In this document: positions 13,481 to 23,706 of the stretch, piece after piece
Position numbering within the stretch: position 1 is the first letter of the stretch
Layout: each line of letters opens with the position of its first letter
Assembly (NCBI RefSeq): GCF_017654505.1
Contig: NC_054570.1
Location: forward strand, 2,724,544 to 2,788,543
DNA from: Polyodon spathula
Taxonomy: Eukaryota; Chordata; Actinopteri; Acipenseriformes; Polyodontidae
DNA length: 64,000 nt
Direction: 5' to 3'
Program-made: the position numbers and the translations under genes
The notes under the pieces: model-generated
Database searches by the model: none
Told to the model about the DNA's origin: nothing
Seen by the model: the letters and a program-made list of their open reading frames with translations, nothing else

Positions 13481-13771
13481 AAAATATTCAATATATTTTT
13501 CATATAAAAATATAGAAATATAAAACATATAAAACCAAGGTAGTGAATACAAGTAAACAACACACTCAACCAAACATCCACCTGGATTAATAGAATTTGT
13601 GTGCTATATTTTACGAGAAAAATCACATTATTATTTTTTTTTATTATTGTGACAATTTCGAGAAGATGTGGAGGAACTGTCTAATCCTGACCCATACCGG
13701 CATTCCGCATAATTCAACATCATTTCTTGGTCCAATCCCTATTAATATGAATGGTATGATACCCTCTACAA

Positions 13772-13933
13772 CAGGGTGGCCAAAGTTGGTGGATCCACTC
13801 CTGGTTTTTGTTCCAACCCTATTCTAAACGGTTTAACTGAACCTCATCCAGACCCTGAAGTAGTTCATTATTTATTTTTACCTGTTAAACCTGGAGTGGA
13901 ATAGCTCTCCAGGAATGGGATTGGACACCCCTG
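13772..13933. mobile_element. hAT-like MITE, copy 2
   Basis: 162 bp, starting CAGGGTGGCCAAAG and ending GGGATTGGACACCCCTG. Flanks CTCTACAA and CTTTACAA form a 7-of-8 target duplication, as hAT elements make. Confidence 0.7.
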
Positions 13934-14339
13934 CTTTACAACCTGGAACCTGTCTATCCTGGAGTTTTGTCAGCCTACAGGTCAAAGAAAATCCAACTGT
14001 GCAGATAACTGTCCCTGGAAGGCTCGTGAAAAAGATTTGGATTGAATTATCTATCTACTGTTTCTGCTGGAATGGTTTCTGAGGTAAAGAAGCACACTCT
14101 TTGAACCTGAAACCTTATCTAATTATCTATTTTTTGCAGTAGACTGTAGCCGGGGGAATTACCTGCCGAACAAGCGAGGTTTCGAGCGCCGTCTCACTAG
14201 TGGAACAATACCTACGTACTTTCAATTCACCTTCGAATCGGGACTGTAATGAATGAGACCGACACTTCCTTCAGGGTGCAAACCACGCAGCCGCCACAAA
14301 GGGATTGATTCTCAGGTACCCGCGACAGGTGTGTTAGGG

Positions 14340-14367
14340 GATTTTTTTTTTTTTTTTTTTTTTTTTT
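14340..14367. repeat. Poly(T) run
   Basis: About 27 T residues next to the palindrome at 14372. Confidence 0.95.
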
Positions 14368-14371
14368 ATAA

Positions 14372-14549
14372 CGTTACTACTGCTTTCATCTGTTGATGGG
14401 AAATTGAAAAGAAAAAATGTGAACTGGTAAGTGTTTACTGTGCAGACAGCGGTGATGAATATACCAGCCATCAATGTTCTCTGCACAGTAAATATATATG
14501 TATTTTTTTTCAATCTCCCATTAATAGGTGAAAGCAGTAGTAAAGACTA
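14372..14549. repeat. Long near-perfect palindrome (fold-back element)
   Basis: Left arm TTACTACTGCTTTCA..., ATGGGAAATTGAAAA, TTTACTGTGCAGA is mirrored by the right arm (TCTGCACAGTAAA..., TTTTCAATCTCCCAT, TGAAAGCAGTAGTAA). Arms are about 80 bp, with a loop of about ten bases near AATATACCAGC. Confidence 0.88.
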
Positions 14550-16183
14550 AAATAATACCAAAAAAAGTTACTCAGTTGTTATACGGTTTTTTTTTTGTTT
14601 TTGTCGTCCGTCCGTCCGTCCTAATGTCTACAACTAACCAAATCTCAACCCCTAACCCTAATCTCCAACCCACACCCAACAGTGTTACTATTAAAATAAT
14701 TTACTGCTATTTCAACTGCTTGTTTCCCACCCTCTAGCAGCTACTGCATCCGATGTCCATTAAAACACTGTTGGGAGGCTACCAGGTACTCACTGGCCCA
14801 TTCCAATAGGATGATTTTCCTTGCTAACGTCCCATTGACTCGATTGATTCTAGACAGATCAGGTGGAATTGCGGGGACCCGTGCCAATCTAAATGAACAG
14901 CGTGGTTCTGTAGCGCTCCATGGCCGCAAAGTTTTTAATGTTTTTTTATCGCAGAAGTATTGCATATTCTTACGTCACAGTCTAGGGAACAAATCCAATG
15001 AGTACATTACCCTGACACAGGCAATCTCTCCGGTGTAGCGTTTTGTTATACAAGTAAATACATAAATAAGCTGAGTTTGGGGTTGACTGAAAAACTAGTC
15101 AGGGAAGTCCAAATTCCAACTTTTTATTTGTATTTTTCTAACGGTAATATTTCACCAAACTAGCCATATTGACTAAACTAATAATATAATACATTATTTA
15201 TATACTCTCATTGAAAAAGGTGCTCAACATCAGAATCCAGGTCACGTTTCATGGTTATTTTGTCATGCTTAGAGGGATACAATATACCATCAACATATGA
15301 GTAACTTTTAAATATCCCGTTGTGTGTGCTTTATATAATCCTCTGTTGCTGTTTGTGCTTGGGTTTTTATTGACAGGCTTACTAACTGATGTTAGTTTTC
15401 AACCACAGGGGCTGCTTCTGAAAAAAACTTTCTCAAGGGAGACGGTTTGCAATAGACCACGTGGGGTGCTCCCTTTGCAGCCATCAGTGAACCCATACAA
15501 GGATCCCAGAACTGTATATGACATGTGCATTTATACTTGTGAAGATAGCAAATGCATACAAAAAGTTTCACAATAAATTGATATCCTATATATATATTTT
15601 GCTATATATATATATATTAATATTTATAATATATACACTGTGGACCTGACCTGGGACTGGCTTCATATAGGATAACTACAAACACCCTAATATTCAACCT
15701 TTCTCACTTGTGAAGTAACTACATTGGGCTACTCCATACACATTCACCACATTAGACCCTTTAACTTGATCATATGTAGATCACCCTTGTCTTTGTTCTA
15801 ACTTGGCTTTTTTTAGACTTACCATATCACATGTTGTCTAAGGCATTTGCTAAAAAAAAAGTTGTTTGATTTAAGAGGATGACTTGATCAATCCACATTC
15901 TCGTGGGATAACCTCAACTGGAATTTCTAGGAACATTTTACAGGACTGTGGAATTAACCTAGATTGTATCATCCATCTGTGGTTAACCCAGGATTACTAA
16001 AGAAAACAATCAAATAAGCCCCGTCTATTTTTCATCAGTAAAACTGATGATGGCATTAGTGAAAATGTTTCTCTGCTGACTCGGTTTCTCATGAAGACAT
16101 CGGTCAAAAACGTGTATAATGGAGGTTTACCGTTCATCTTACTGATATTCACCAGGAAAAGAATATATGTTCTTTTCTATACC
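14550..16183. other. Intergenic, nothing firm
   Basis: A weak relative of the CTCF-motif repeat lies at about 15360-15450 (CTTACTAACTGATGTTAGTT). AT-rich patches near 15580-15640. No gene evidence. Confidence 0.5.
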
Positions 16184-16189
16184 TTTATT

Positions 16190-16206
16190 GCCATCTAGTG
16201 GCAGAG
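16190..16206 (-). promoter_or_regulatory. CTCF-like motif
   Basis: GCCATCTAGTGGCAGAG reads CTCTGCCACTAGATGGC on the minus strand, a close fit to the vertebrate CTCF core. A second near-match (GCCATCTGCTGGTAGG) is at 16471. Both lie downstream of the TNF ligand gene. Confidence 0.45.
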
Positions 16207-16683
16207 AGTTGCCAACGCAATATTTAATGCACTGGGTTACATAGCATTGACCCTACTTCTAAGCTGGGGTGCTAGTTGACAAAATAAAATTGCTGACAAA
16301 TAAAACCTAGGATTTGCAAAACAGTTTTCTAAATTTTCACATGAAATAATATATATAGTGAAAAAAAAAATAATGAAAAATATATTGCAACAAATATATG
16401 AGTGCTTGTTATTTTCATTTGAAGTCATTGCTATGAGTTACATTTTTTTTTTTTAAACTGTCTCTGCACTGCCATCTGCTGGTAGGATGTTATCGACATT
16501 CATTCATGTAGATGGATCAGTGATTTATTCATTCTTTATTAAAAACATTAAATACTTTATTTAAAATAAATACAGTAACAACGGCATAGTCTAACATAAA
16601 GCAAATATGAATACAATTGACATTTTATTCTTGTTCAATAGTTAAGATTAAAAGTTGGACTTGTTCCTACAAAATTTACACGA

Positions 16684-16914
16684 CAGTTATGGTCAAACCT
16701 TTTGCATCACCTAGAATTTTAGGATTGATACATGATATATATATAGATGATATCGCAAAAGTCTACTGACATAATTGTTGTCAGTTTTTGGAAAACTACA
16801 AAGCGGTATGTAATTCAATATGGTAGCGTAACATTATTCAAATGGTTTCATTCAGCTTTATGAAGCAAAATTAATTAATTCTATAGGGTGATGCAAAACC
16901 TTTGGCTACAGCTG
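16684..16914 (-). mobile_element. Tc1/mariner-like MITE copy 5 (internal deletion)
   Basis: Ends CAGTTATGGTCAAACC and TTTGGCTACAGCTG. About 330-560 bp downstream of the TNF ligand stop codon, so probably in or near its 3' UTR. Confidence 0.88.
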
Positions 16915-17127
16915 AACAATCTCATTTTTAAAAAACTGCTGGTACAATTCCACACTACATTTCTAAAGAAACCCGCTCAACAAAAAAAAAGATCAGTACT
17001 TTTTCTCAGATTGTGATCTGCTCAGATCTCAGATAGCCGATGCGCTAAGCAGCTAAAGCAGCAACGGGCTCAAGACAATTCACTACCACGATCTGCCTCG
17101 CCAACTGTATAAAATACACAAGATCCT

Positions 17128-17200
17128 TCGAGGCACCTTCTAACACCTTGCGGTCTATGCCATGTCAAGGCTGTGATCAGGGCAAAATGTGACCCTCATA
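17128..17200 (+). mobile_element. Tc1-like transposase 3'-end relic
   Basis: CACCTTGCGGTCTATGCCAT and GGCTGTGATCAGGGCAAAA resemble the coding end of Tc1-like transposases (…ESMPR..AVI.AKG). A close relative is at 35705-35800. Confidence 0.55.
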
Positions 17201-17245
17201 TTAGAATTTGACGTTTCGGTTGCTTAGTTTTTATAAAATCAGCGA

Positions 17246-17607
17246 TCATTCTGAAATCTTGAAGGCTCCGAAGAACATGGAGTCGAGATCGAGGTCTTCT
17301 TCTGGCTGGACAGCGAGTTGGAGCTCATCGTCCTCCTCTAGCTTGACCACTGTGCCCTGGGACAGAGTCCGGGATAGGGGCCGCTGCTCCCAGTAAGGAG
17401 AGTCCATGGATTCGCAGATGGTTTTGTTCTTGTGGTAGCTGGGGCTGTTTTTGAAGAGGATCATGCCTAGCTGTACACCTGCTCTTTTCACCAGGAAAGT
17501 TGCCTGTGAATACACATAGTAGTATCCGTCGTCTTCTATCACGATGACGTCGGACTTCAGAGAGATCCGTCTTGTGCTCTGGGAGTTTTTCCAGCCTTCG
17601 TTTGTCC
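17246..17607 (-). CDS. TNF ligand exon 6: bulk of TNF homology domain
   Basis: 362 nt ending at TGA (17248-17246). After TNEGWKNSQSTRRISLKSDV come VIVIEDDGYYYVYSQATF, LGMILFKN, KTICESMDSPYW, RTLSQGTVVKLEEDDELQLA and the final MFFGAFKISE. The usual disulfide pair is not complete: one Cys (TIC) is visible where two are common. Possible poly(A) signals (AATAAA on the minus strand) lie near 16555-16575. Confidence 0.93.
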
Positions 17608-19117
17608 CTGTTTAGATGTGGCAAATAATGACGAGAGCTTGACCAATCCCCATTGTCAAAATTAATATGTGCAGAGATCATCTGTTCATACAACATGCAG
17701 TATATTTCTTTTTTTTTAAAGCATATTTATAGTAATTCCTGAATACAATCTTTGCGATTTTTACATAAGCATTTGAATAGAAATCATTGCACACATTTAA
17801 AGCAACCAGAACCGCTCCATTTTGGAAGCTGCAATTGCTGTAATGCTGTTACGGTCGCTCAGGATCTCAATTCAATTTTTGAAACCATTTTCTGATACTT
17901 ACTGGTCAAGTGAATGAGAGGCGTTTGTCTGCGGCGATCACCTGTTTAAAGACATTGAATAAACATACCTGTTTAAAATCCTGTTAGTTGGGTATAATAT
18001 CGATGCCTCTGCTAAGGTTATTATTTACCACGCTTACTAACTAATGTCATTTTTCAACCACTGCGGTTTCTGAAAATACAAAAATGAATCTCAGAAGTTT
18101 TAGGAATGGCCACTAGGGGGTGCACCTGTGTAACTGCCACACATGAAGAGGAGGCAGGGATTAAAGTTGCACATACGGTCGTTTTTCGAAGCAGCCTTGT
18201 GATTACAAAAAAAAAAAAGGCATTCAATTGTAAGATAGTGTGGAGACCAAGTATGGTCTCACCAGGGCATTATACAAGAATATCAAATACAAGTTTACCA
18301 AAATGAGGTTGTCTTTTACATAGGACCTACGAAATGACGGTAATGCAAAATTAGTAAGATTTTCTGGAATGATTTTATTATCTCTATGTACTTTAAAATG
18401 CATTAATTATACGGATTGCTATGTTTGCTAGAGATTAAATCTATAGAGAGAATCAGACAAGCAAACTGGGATTGTGACCAAGCTATTGAGTAAACGTGAA
18501 ACCATTATAGTAAAGAATTGTACTAAATTAGTAAAAACTCCAAACTCACCGATACTGGGGAGTAAGATCTTACTGGTGACTGTAGGGGGCGCTGCAGTAG
18601 AAGTGCTGTCTACAGGGGCGATTGGCACAGAGTTAGTCCAAGCTGACAGAAAAACAGGCAGACAGACACAAACACAACAGAGATCTACTTACTGTATCGT
18701 TGCCCCATTTGTCCACTTGCTTTAACTGAAAAAATAAAGACAACTCTATTTTTTTTGTTTGTTTTGTTTTGTAGAAAATAAGAGTTGACATAAGCATGAG
18801 TCATTAATAAAATTGAAGAAAGATGTGTCAGTATGGCTTTTTTAAAATTAATAAATATCATTTTTTTTAATGAGTTTTATACAGCATCTAGCGGCTGATT
18901 GAGCTCTTAAAGGATTCCAGTGATTCAGCATCAACAGCATGGCTAGGTCACCCATCCCATACCCTCCCCACTGTGTGAAGTCGCGTCTCCAACCGTCTGT
19001 CCTAAATCTGTTCAAATTCTGGTCCTGGTTTCTGTGCTATTGTCCTATTGTCCCAAATTGTAATGTTTTAATTAATTACATTTTTTAATTAGGATGTCTG
19101 AGCACCTACCCTTGAGC

Positions 19118-19164
<47 letters not shown>

Positions 19165-21297
19165 GTTACCTTTAGTTGCATCTTTGTCTACCTGAATTGG
19201 AATGGGAAACAAATTGAATCTACAATTAGTGTATGAAATTTTCTACACAACTCCAAAAGATAAGTGATTCAACTAAACTGCTTATCATTGCCTGCAGATT
19301 CCCACCCCAGTACAATACAGTACAGTACAATACAATGCAATACAATCCTGAATGAAGTAGAGGCTATTGTTAATCGATGAGGATTGGTCACATGCTGTAT
19401 CCCTCAGTGCTGTCCTGACGACCCATAGAGGCTTGACAGTGTCATGGCGGGTGTTCATTCTATTCCCCTATTTTGTTTGTGGAGAGTTAGTGAATGAAAT
19501 TCTTGGTACCATCTACATTGTCTTGAATCTATAACCTGTTTAATATGATATTATGTGTGCTCTCTGGCAGTATCTTTTGTGTTTACCACCTGATGTTTTC
19601 AACCAACTTTGAAGGGAGGTGATTTGAAAAATGACCACCAGGGTGTGCTGTTGTAATCTCCCTTCTCCTGTGTCACTGTAACACGTGTTCCATTTACTAA
19701 ACATACATATTATGGCTACCAACCAGATTATATACAAAACAGACAACCAGCTAGTGCCTTTTTAGTAGTCCCAGATTGTTTCTTTGTTGTTCAATTGTTT
19801 TACATCTTTTTGGACTATTTGGAGTGAATAGCTTTGAGAATTTAGCCCCGTGTGGGCTATTGAGGATATTCTCATGTTTTTGGTCAGTTTTATTTAATGT
19901 CTTTGCAGACAACAATACAGAATATTGATTTCTAAAAAGATCACTTCCCATGTGAAAACCCTTGGTATTTTAACTACCCTACTAGAAACAGAAGAAAAAA
20001 ATAACCTCAGGAGATGTGAAACTAACCCAGACCACTTTCGATACCCTCAGAAACTCTGCTAACACATATGCTACTGAAACTCCAAGCAGCGAGGCGCACT
20101 GAAATAAGTGAGTTACAGATTGTTTTAAGTGGAATTGAAAAGTTCCAGTCTGCTGTGAAACATGAAACTTCCTTTTGTTTGAAAAACTTGCTAGTTCCTC
20201 ATAGTTGTGGGTTTATCCAAAGACTTTTTAAATCCTCCCTCCCAGTCCGTCGTTTCGTTTCGCAAGAGTTGGTCTTCCTCCAGTCCCCAGTCCCAGTTTC
20301 TCCCTCCTCATCTCTAACCACTATGGCTAGCCTCCCTCCCTTATTCTCCTACTTTAACCAGTAGAATCAGCCTCCTGCCTCAGCAAAGCACTAGTGCCAG
20401 CGTCCCACCTTTCCTTCCAGTCTCTCCTCAGCTCAAAGCACTAGTGCCAGCGTCCCACCTTTCCTTCCAGTCTCTCCTCAGCTCAAAGCACTAGTGCCAG
20501 CCTCCCTCCCTCCTTCCCTGTCCCTTCTCAGCTCTAATCATTAGGACCAGCTTTTGTTCTAGACCCAGGCCTCTCTCCAATCCTCTGGTGCACAGCTATG
20601 GTCAAAAGTTTTGCATCGCTTATAATTTTAGGATTGTGGCCATAGCTGTACATAGTGTGCTTCAAGCTTACAGATAATAAACTCAACAGGCTTCTTAGCC
20701 TCTCCAGAGACCCTGCGCCCTCCAGGTGGTTTACTCACTCTAACAAATGTCTCGTAGCATCTTATAATATACTAATAATGTTATCTGTTATGAACAATTA
20801 AAACATACCAGAATAGATTAACCATCAGCTGAATTATCTTTATGGTTTAACAAAGCATTAAAGATTGTCCTGCATCAAAAAACGTAGCTTGAGTAATTCT
20901 GAGAATTATTTATTTATTTTTTTTACATGCATTCCCACTTATATAAATCATGATATACTGTAAAAGCCTCTTAATCGATCTCAAAGACTCATATACACCT
21001 ACAAAGGAATATTTACAGATTTGACGCATGGAATGAATCTTTCTTAGTAGGACACTGATAGATACGTACCAAAATAACTGAGGAAAGGATTTTTGTTTCC
21101 CGTCTTTCACCAATACTCAGATCTTTGCTTTCATTTTTTTGTAGATTTACAGTACATGCTTTTGATCAAAGCCTCACAACCTTTTTTTCTGTTTATTTTG
21201 TATTGTATAAATGTGTTTGTTTTCCATTTTTATTGCCTGTAACTTATATACGTCTTATTTAATTTCTGTAAGTCGCTTTGGATAAAAGTGTCTGCTA

Positions 21298-21337
<40 letters not shown>

Positions 21338-22006
21338 TGACTGTACTTGCTTTTCCCAGATACTAACAATTGCCCTTGTAAACCCATAAAGGGTTTTAAT
21401 TGAGATAGTCCATCCAGGAACACACTCTCGTATCACAAAAAAAAAGAAGAAAAAAAATCGAAATCCTTCATCCTAATATTGCAAAACATATCTACTTCCG
21501 AGCCATTCACAGGGAGACTTCTCCCCCTCGCCCCCTAACATTTACCTTTGACTTTCTCTTATCTACCTATTTAAAAGAAACATCAGTTTTCATTTGTTGA
21601 TTATAATTTGTTGATATTCCCTTAATCAGCACTCATGCCCCTACAGACCCCTAACAGGTGAGAACTTCAGATATATTTTTTCACTGGACAGCTGATACAC
21701 GAAAACATAACCATTCCAATATGACCCAAGCTAACAAGAGCTAAGAGAGCAGCTAAATCGACTGATTTAATTGCGATTCGCAGAATAAAAGCCATGGCAA
21801 TCAGAAATCGATTGAGATTTGCATCTTTAGTGATTAAAAGAACTTTTCAAGTTTCTCTGTAGAGGGACAGAAAGACTTACCTCTTTGTTTTTGTCACAAT
21901 GTTGCCCTGTTACAAGAAAGAAGGCCATTCCCAGGAAGGCTGCTGTCAAGACAGCGCACCATAGCAACAGCAACCATGACAATTTGGATGTAGGTGAGGC
22001 CTGCAT
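17246..22006 (-). CDS. TNF-superfamily ligand, type II membrane protein, 224 aa, six coding exons
   Basis: Exons (minus): 21881-22006, 19170-19191, 18693-18725, 18550-18642, 17903-17941, 17246-17607; all have AG/GT borders and phases 0,1,1,1,1 that close to one frame. The protein has a short N-terminal cytoplasmic part (about 10 residues), one membrane anchor (residues about 11-32), a Ser/Thr/Pro-rich stalk, and a C-terminal TNF homology domain. The A strand is TPLIHLT; the C strand DDGYYYVYSQATF is the family signature; KLEEDDELQLAV and the ending MFFGAFKIS are the typical late strands. Ligands of this family act as trimers on TNF-receptor proteins in immune signalling. The domain lies mostly on one exon, as in TNF, LT, FasL, LIGHT and TL1A, and unlike BAFF/APRIL, although KLEEDDELQLAV resembles BAFF. 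Orthology is not resolved. No other gene was recognised between it and GABBR1, 9.5 kb away. Confidence 0.9.
17903..17941 (-). CDS. TNF ligand exon 5: start of TNF homology domain (A strand)
   Basis: 39 nt, phase 1 to 1, DRRRQTPLIHLT. The basic DRRR just before the domain could be a furin-type cleavage region for shedding (inference; it is not a perfect RXXR/RXKR site). PLIHLT is the A strand. Acceptor TTTAAACAG, donor ACCA|GTAAGT. Confidence 0.82.
18015..18170 (+). repeat. Dispersed repeat with CTCF-like motif, copy 2
   Basis: Lies in the intron between TNF ligand exons 4 and 5. TGGCCACTAGGGGGTGC at 18107-18123 is a near-consensus CTCF core. Confidence 0.65.
18550..18642 (-). CDS. TNF ligand exon 4: Ser/Thr/Pro-rich stalk
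   Basis: 93 nt, phase 1 to 1, WTNSVPIAPVDSTSTAAPPT then VTSKILLPSI. Acceptor TTTTTCTGTCAG. Two donors are possible: ATCG|GTGAGT at the exon end (18550) and ACCA|GTAAGA at 18574. Both are phase 1 and differ by eight residues. The stalk composition suggests O-glycosylation. Confidence 0.8.
18693..18725 (-). CDS. TNF ligand exon 3: stalk
   Basis: 33 nt, phase 1 to 1, KASGQMGQRY between a strong acceptor (TTTATTTTTTCAG) and donor ATACA|GTAAGT. Skipping it would keep the frame. Confidence 0.75.
19122..19164. repeat. (AAT)n microsatellite
   Basis: About 14 units, next to the 22-nt exon. Confidence 0.96.
19170..19191 (-). CDS. TNF ligand exon 2: 22-nt microexon
   Basis: Acceptor AATTCAG|G and donor AAAG|GTAACT frame GTA GAC AAA GAT GCA ACT AAA G (VDKDATK, phase 0 to 1). 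It is exactly the phase converter needed between exon 1 (phase 0) and exon 3 (phase 1), which is the main support. An (AAT)n microsatellite starts 6 bp downstream of the donor. Confidence 0.7.
19565..19690 (+). repeat. Dispersed repeat with CTCF-like motif, copy 3
   Basis: Intron 1 of the TNF ligand gene. Has GTTTACCACCTGATG, TTTTCAACCAA and AAATGACCACCAGGGTGTGC. Confidence 0.6.
20320..20560. repeat. 50-bp tandem repeat, about 3 good copies plus diverged ones
   Basis: CACTAGTGCCAG recurs at 20390, 20440 and 20490, with CCCACCTTTCCTTCCAGTCT between. Within intron 1 of the TNF ligand gene. Confidence 0.9.
20593..20648 (-). mobile_element. Tc1/mariner-like MITE copy 6 (deleted to its ends)
   Basis: 56 bp: CAGCTATGGTCAAAAGTTTT joined to TTAGGATTGTGGCCATAGCTG-like end, followed by TA. 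Confidence 0.88.
21266..21337 (+). repeat. Retroposon tail with (AAT)n
   Basis: CTGTAAGTCGCTTTGGATAA then GTGTCTGCTAAATAATAAT, a widespread fish retroposon end. In intron 1 of the TNF ligand gene. Confidence 0.75.
21881..22006 (-). CDS. TNF ligand exon 1: cytoplasmic tail and membrane anchor
   Basis: 42 codons from the ATG at 22006-22004, the first Met after an in-frame upstream TGA. MQASPTSK is followed by the hydrophobic LSWLLLLWCAVLTAAFLGMA and FFLVTG, then QHCDKNKE at the donor GAG|GTAAGT (phase 0). The hydrophobic segment near the N-terminus with few charges fits a signal anchor. Confidence 0.85.
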
Positions 22007-22083
22007 TCCTGCCTGTCCTGTAAAAGCCTGCCAGTAAATTAATCAGACACCCGTCACACCAGGGACCTCAGACACCATCCACT

Positions 22084-22097
22084 CCGAAAGGGAAACT
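22084..22097 (+). promoter_or_regulatory. ISRE-type motif upstream of the TNF ligand start
   Basis: CCGAAAGGGAAACT fits the interferon-stimulated response element pattern GAAANNGAAACT exactly. It lies 78 bp upstream of the start codon of the minus-strand gene, so it is in the proximal promoter or 5' UTR. Function is inferred. Confidence 0.5.
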
Positions 22098-22255
22098 GAG
22101 AGGCTGAGAGTTAGAGAAACGCTCCGAAATACACAATTGCACACTCACTCACAAGCTCTTTGTTGACTATGTCTGGAAAATCATACTCTCATAGCAGTCT
22201 CCTCATTCGAAGAGGGTTTCCCCTGCGGCAGTAGCTGTAATGTATCTGTTATGTG

Positions 22256-22274
22256 GTGTGTAGTGTGTGTGGTG

Positions 22275-22341
<67 letters not shown>
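22256..22341. repeat. (GT)n microsatellite upstream of the TNF ligand gene
   Basis: About 85 bp of nearly pure GT, 250-335 bp upstream of the start codon. Confidence 0.95.
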
Positions 22342-22345
<4 letters not shown>

Positions 22346-22442
22346 TCTCTCTTTTTTTTTTCTTTTGGCCTTTTGCCTGAATATTGATTCAGTGGCTAGT
22401 GTAAAACTGTGAATGTGGTTAGCCAGTGAGAGATGAGAGGAG

Positions 22443-22452
22443 AATTTATAGT
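22443..22452 (-). promoter_or_regulatory. Possible TATA box of the TNF ligand gene
   Basis: On the minus strand the sequence reads ACTATAAATT about 440 bp upstream of the ATG. It would place transcription start near 22415 with the (GT)n microsatellite in the transcribed leader. AT-rich chance matches are common here. Confidence 0.25.
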
Positions 22453-23648
22453 TTTATTTAAAAATAAAACTTTGACCAGAATCAGTCCCCGTCCGCCCCC
22501 CCCCCTCCGGGGCCCCATCGCCAGGTTTCAAAGTCATAACTTTTCTACATTATCAATCAATCTAATAGTTAGTTAATGCAAAGCTTACTAATTCGATTAA
22601 TTCTAAAAAAGAGTAAGATCGTGTACGAAATCGTACATATTTTACATGTTCAAATAATAATAATAATAATAATAAAAAATAATAAAATAATAATAATAAT
22701 AATTCCTAGGGGTGTGCAATATTCCCTTTAATACATTTTTCTCGACAGGTATTCAATAAAACCAAATGAATGAATTTCATAGCATGAAAATCTGCCCTTC
22801 CTTCATGTTTACAATTGAATGCCAATCAGTGGCAATAAACTCCCACTTCGCGTCCATTAAAAGCTGATTGGAAGCTAATTTTCACAGCCATTTATACTTC
22901 CTGTGCTGCTGTATCAAGGATGTAAACCGAGAAGGAAAACATTTCTTGAAACCTTTCCATAGAACTTAGGAGCCACCGTTGCACAAACTTGGGACTAAAT
23001 CTTAAAGAAAATAGAATATGAGCACACCCCTAATAAATACCAAAATTCACATTCTGCAGGGCCAGTGTGGGTCTTATTTATTCTGAATGGTCAAAATGTC
23101 TTTTAGTTAAAAACAAGCGCTCTGCTGCTAAAGTCTAAGATACTTCTTAGGACCTTGTTGCCAAGCAAAACGTTTCAGTGAAATTTACATAGCTTTTTAG
23201 CGTGAGAAGGTGATTTGCCATGCATTAGCTGCATGTTTCCTACAGCTGTTTACTCTGAAAGAGAGAAAAACACCTGCTGTTAAGTATTAGAAATAAACAT
23301 GGGAAGAATATCTACAGGCGCTGGAATTCAACTCCTGGGCTGTTCATTTGAAGTCGTGCAAGTAAATGGGTGCTGTGTTCCCATTCTTCTTTGCTGGACA
23401 GTGGATAGTATCAGAACAGAATAATGCCAGATGCCCACTTCTCTCAACTCGACGATCTTGAAGTGCCTAAGTGGACTGTTATTTGTGAAGACACTAAACA
23501 TATTCCCAGTAGATAATGCCTTCATTCTTCATTCTTTGTTTCAAAGCCAAGTACTCCAAATTAACATGGGATTTCATCCTGGAAATTCATGCTAATCACC
23601 AAGCCATGTCTACTGGACCAAAACAAATAAACAGCATTGCATAATAGA

Positions 23649-23706
<58 letters not shown>

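Noticed and set aside
17246..17607. BAFF/APRIL ortholog
   Set aside because: KLEEDDELQLAV is BAFF-like, but the second conserved cysteine is not seen and the domain is on one main exon, unlike BAFF/APRIL. Left unassigned.
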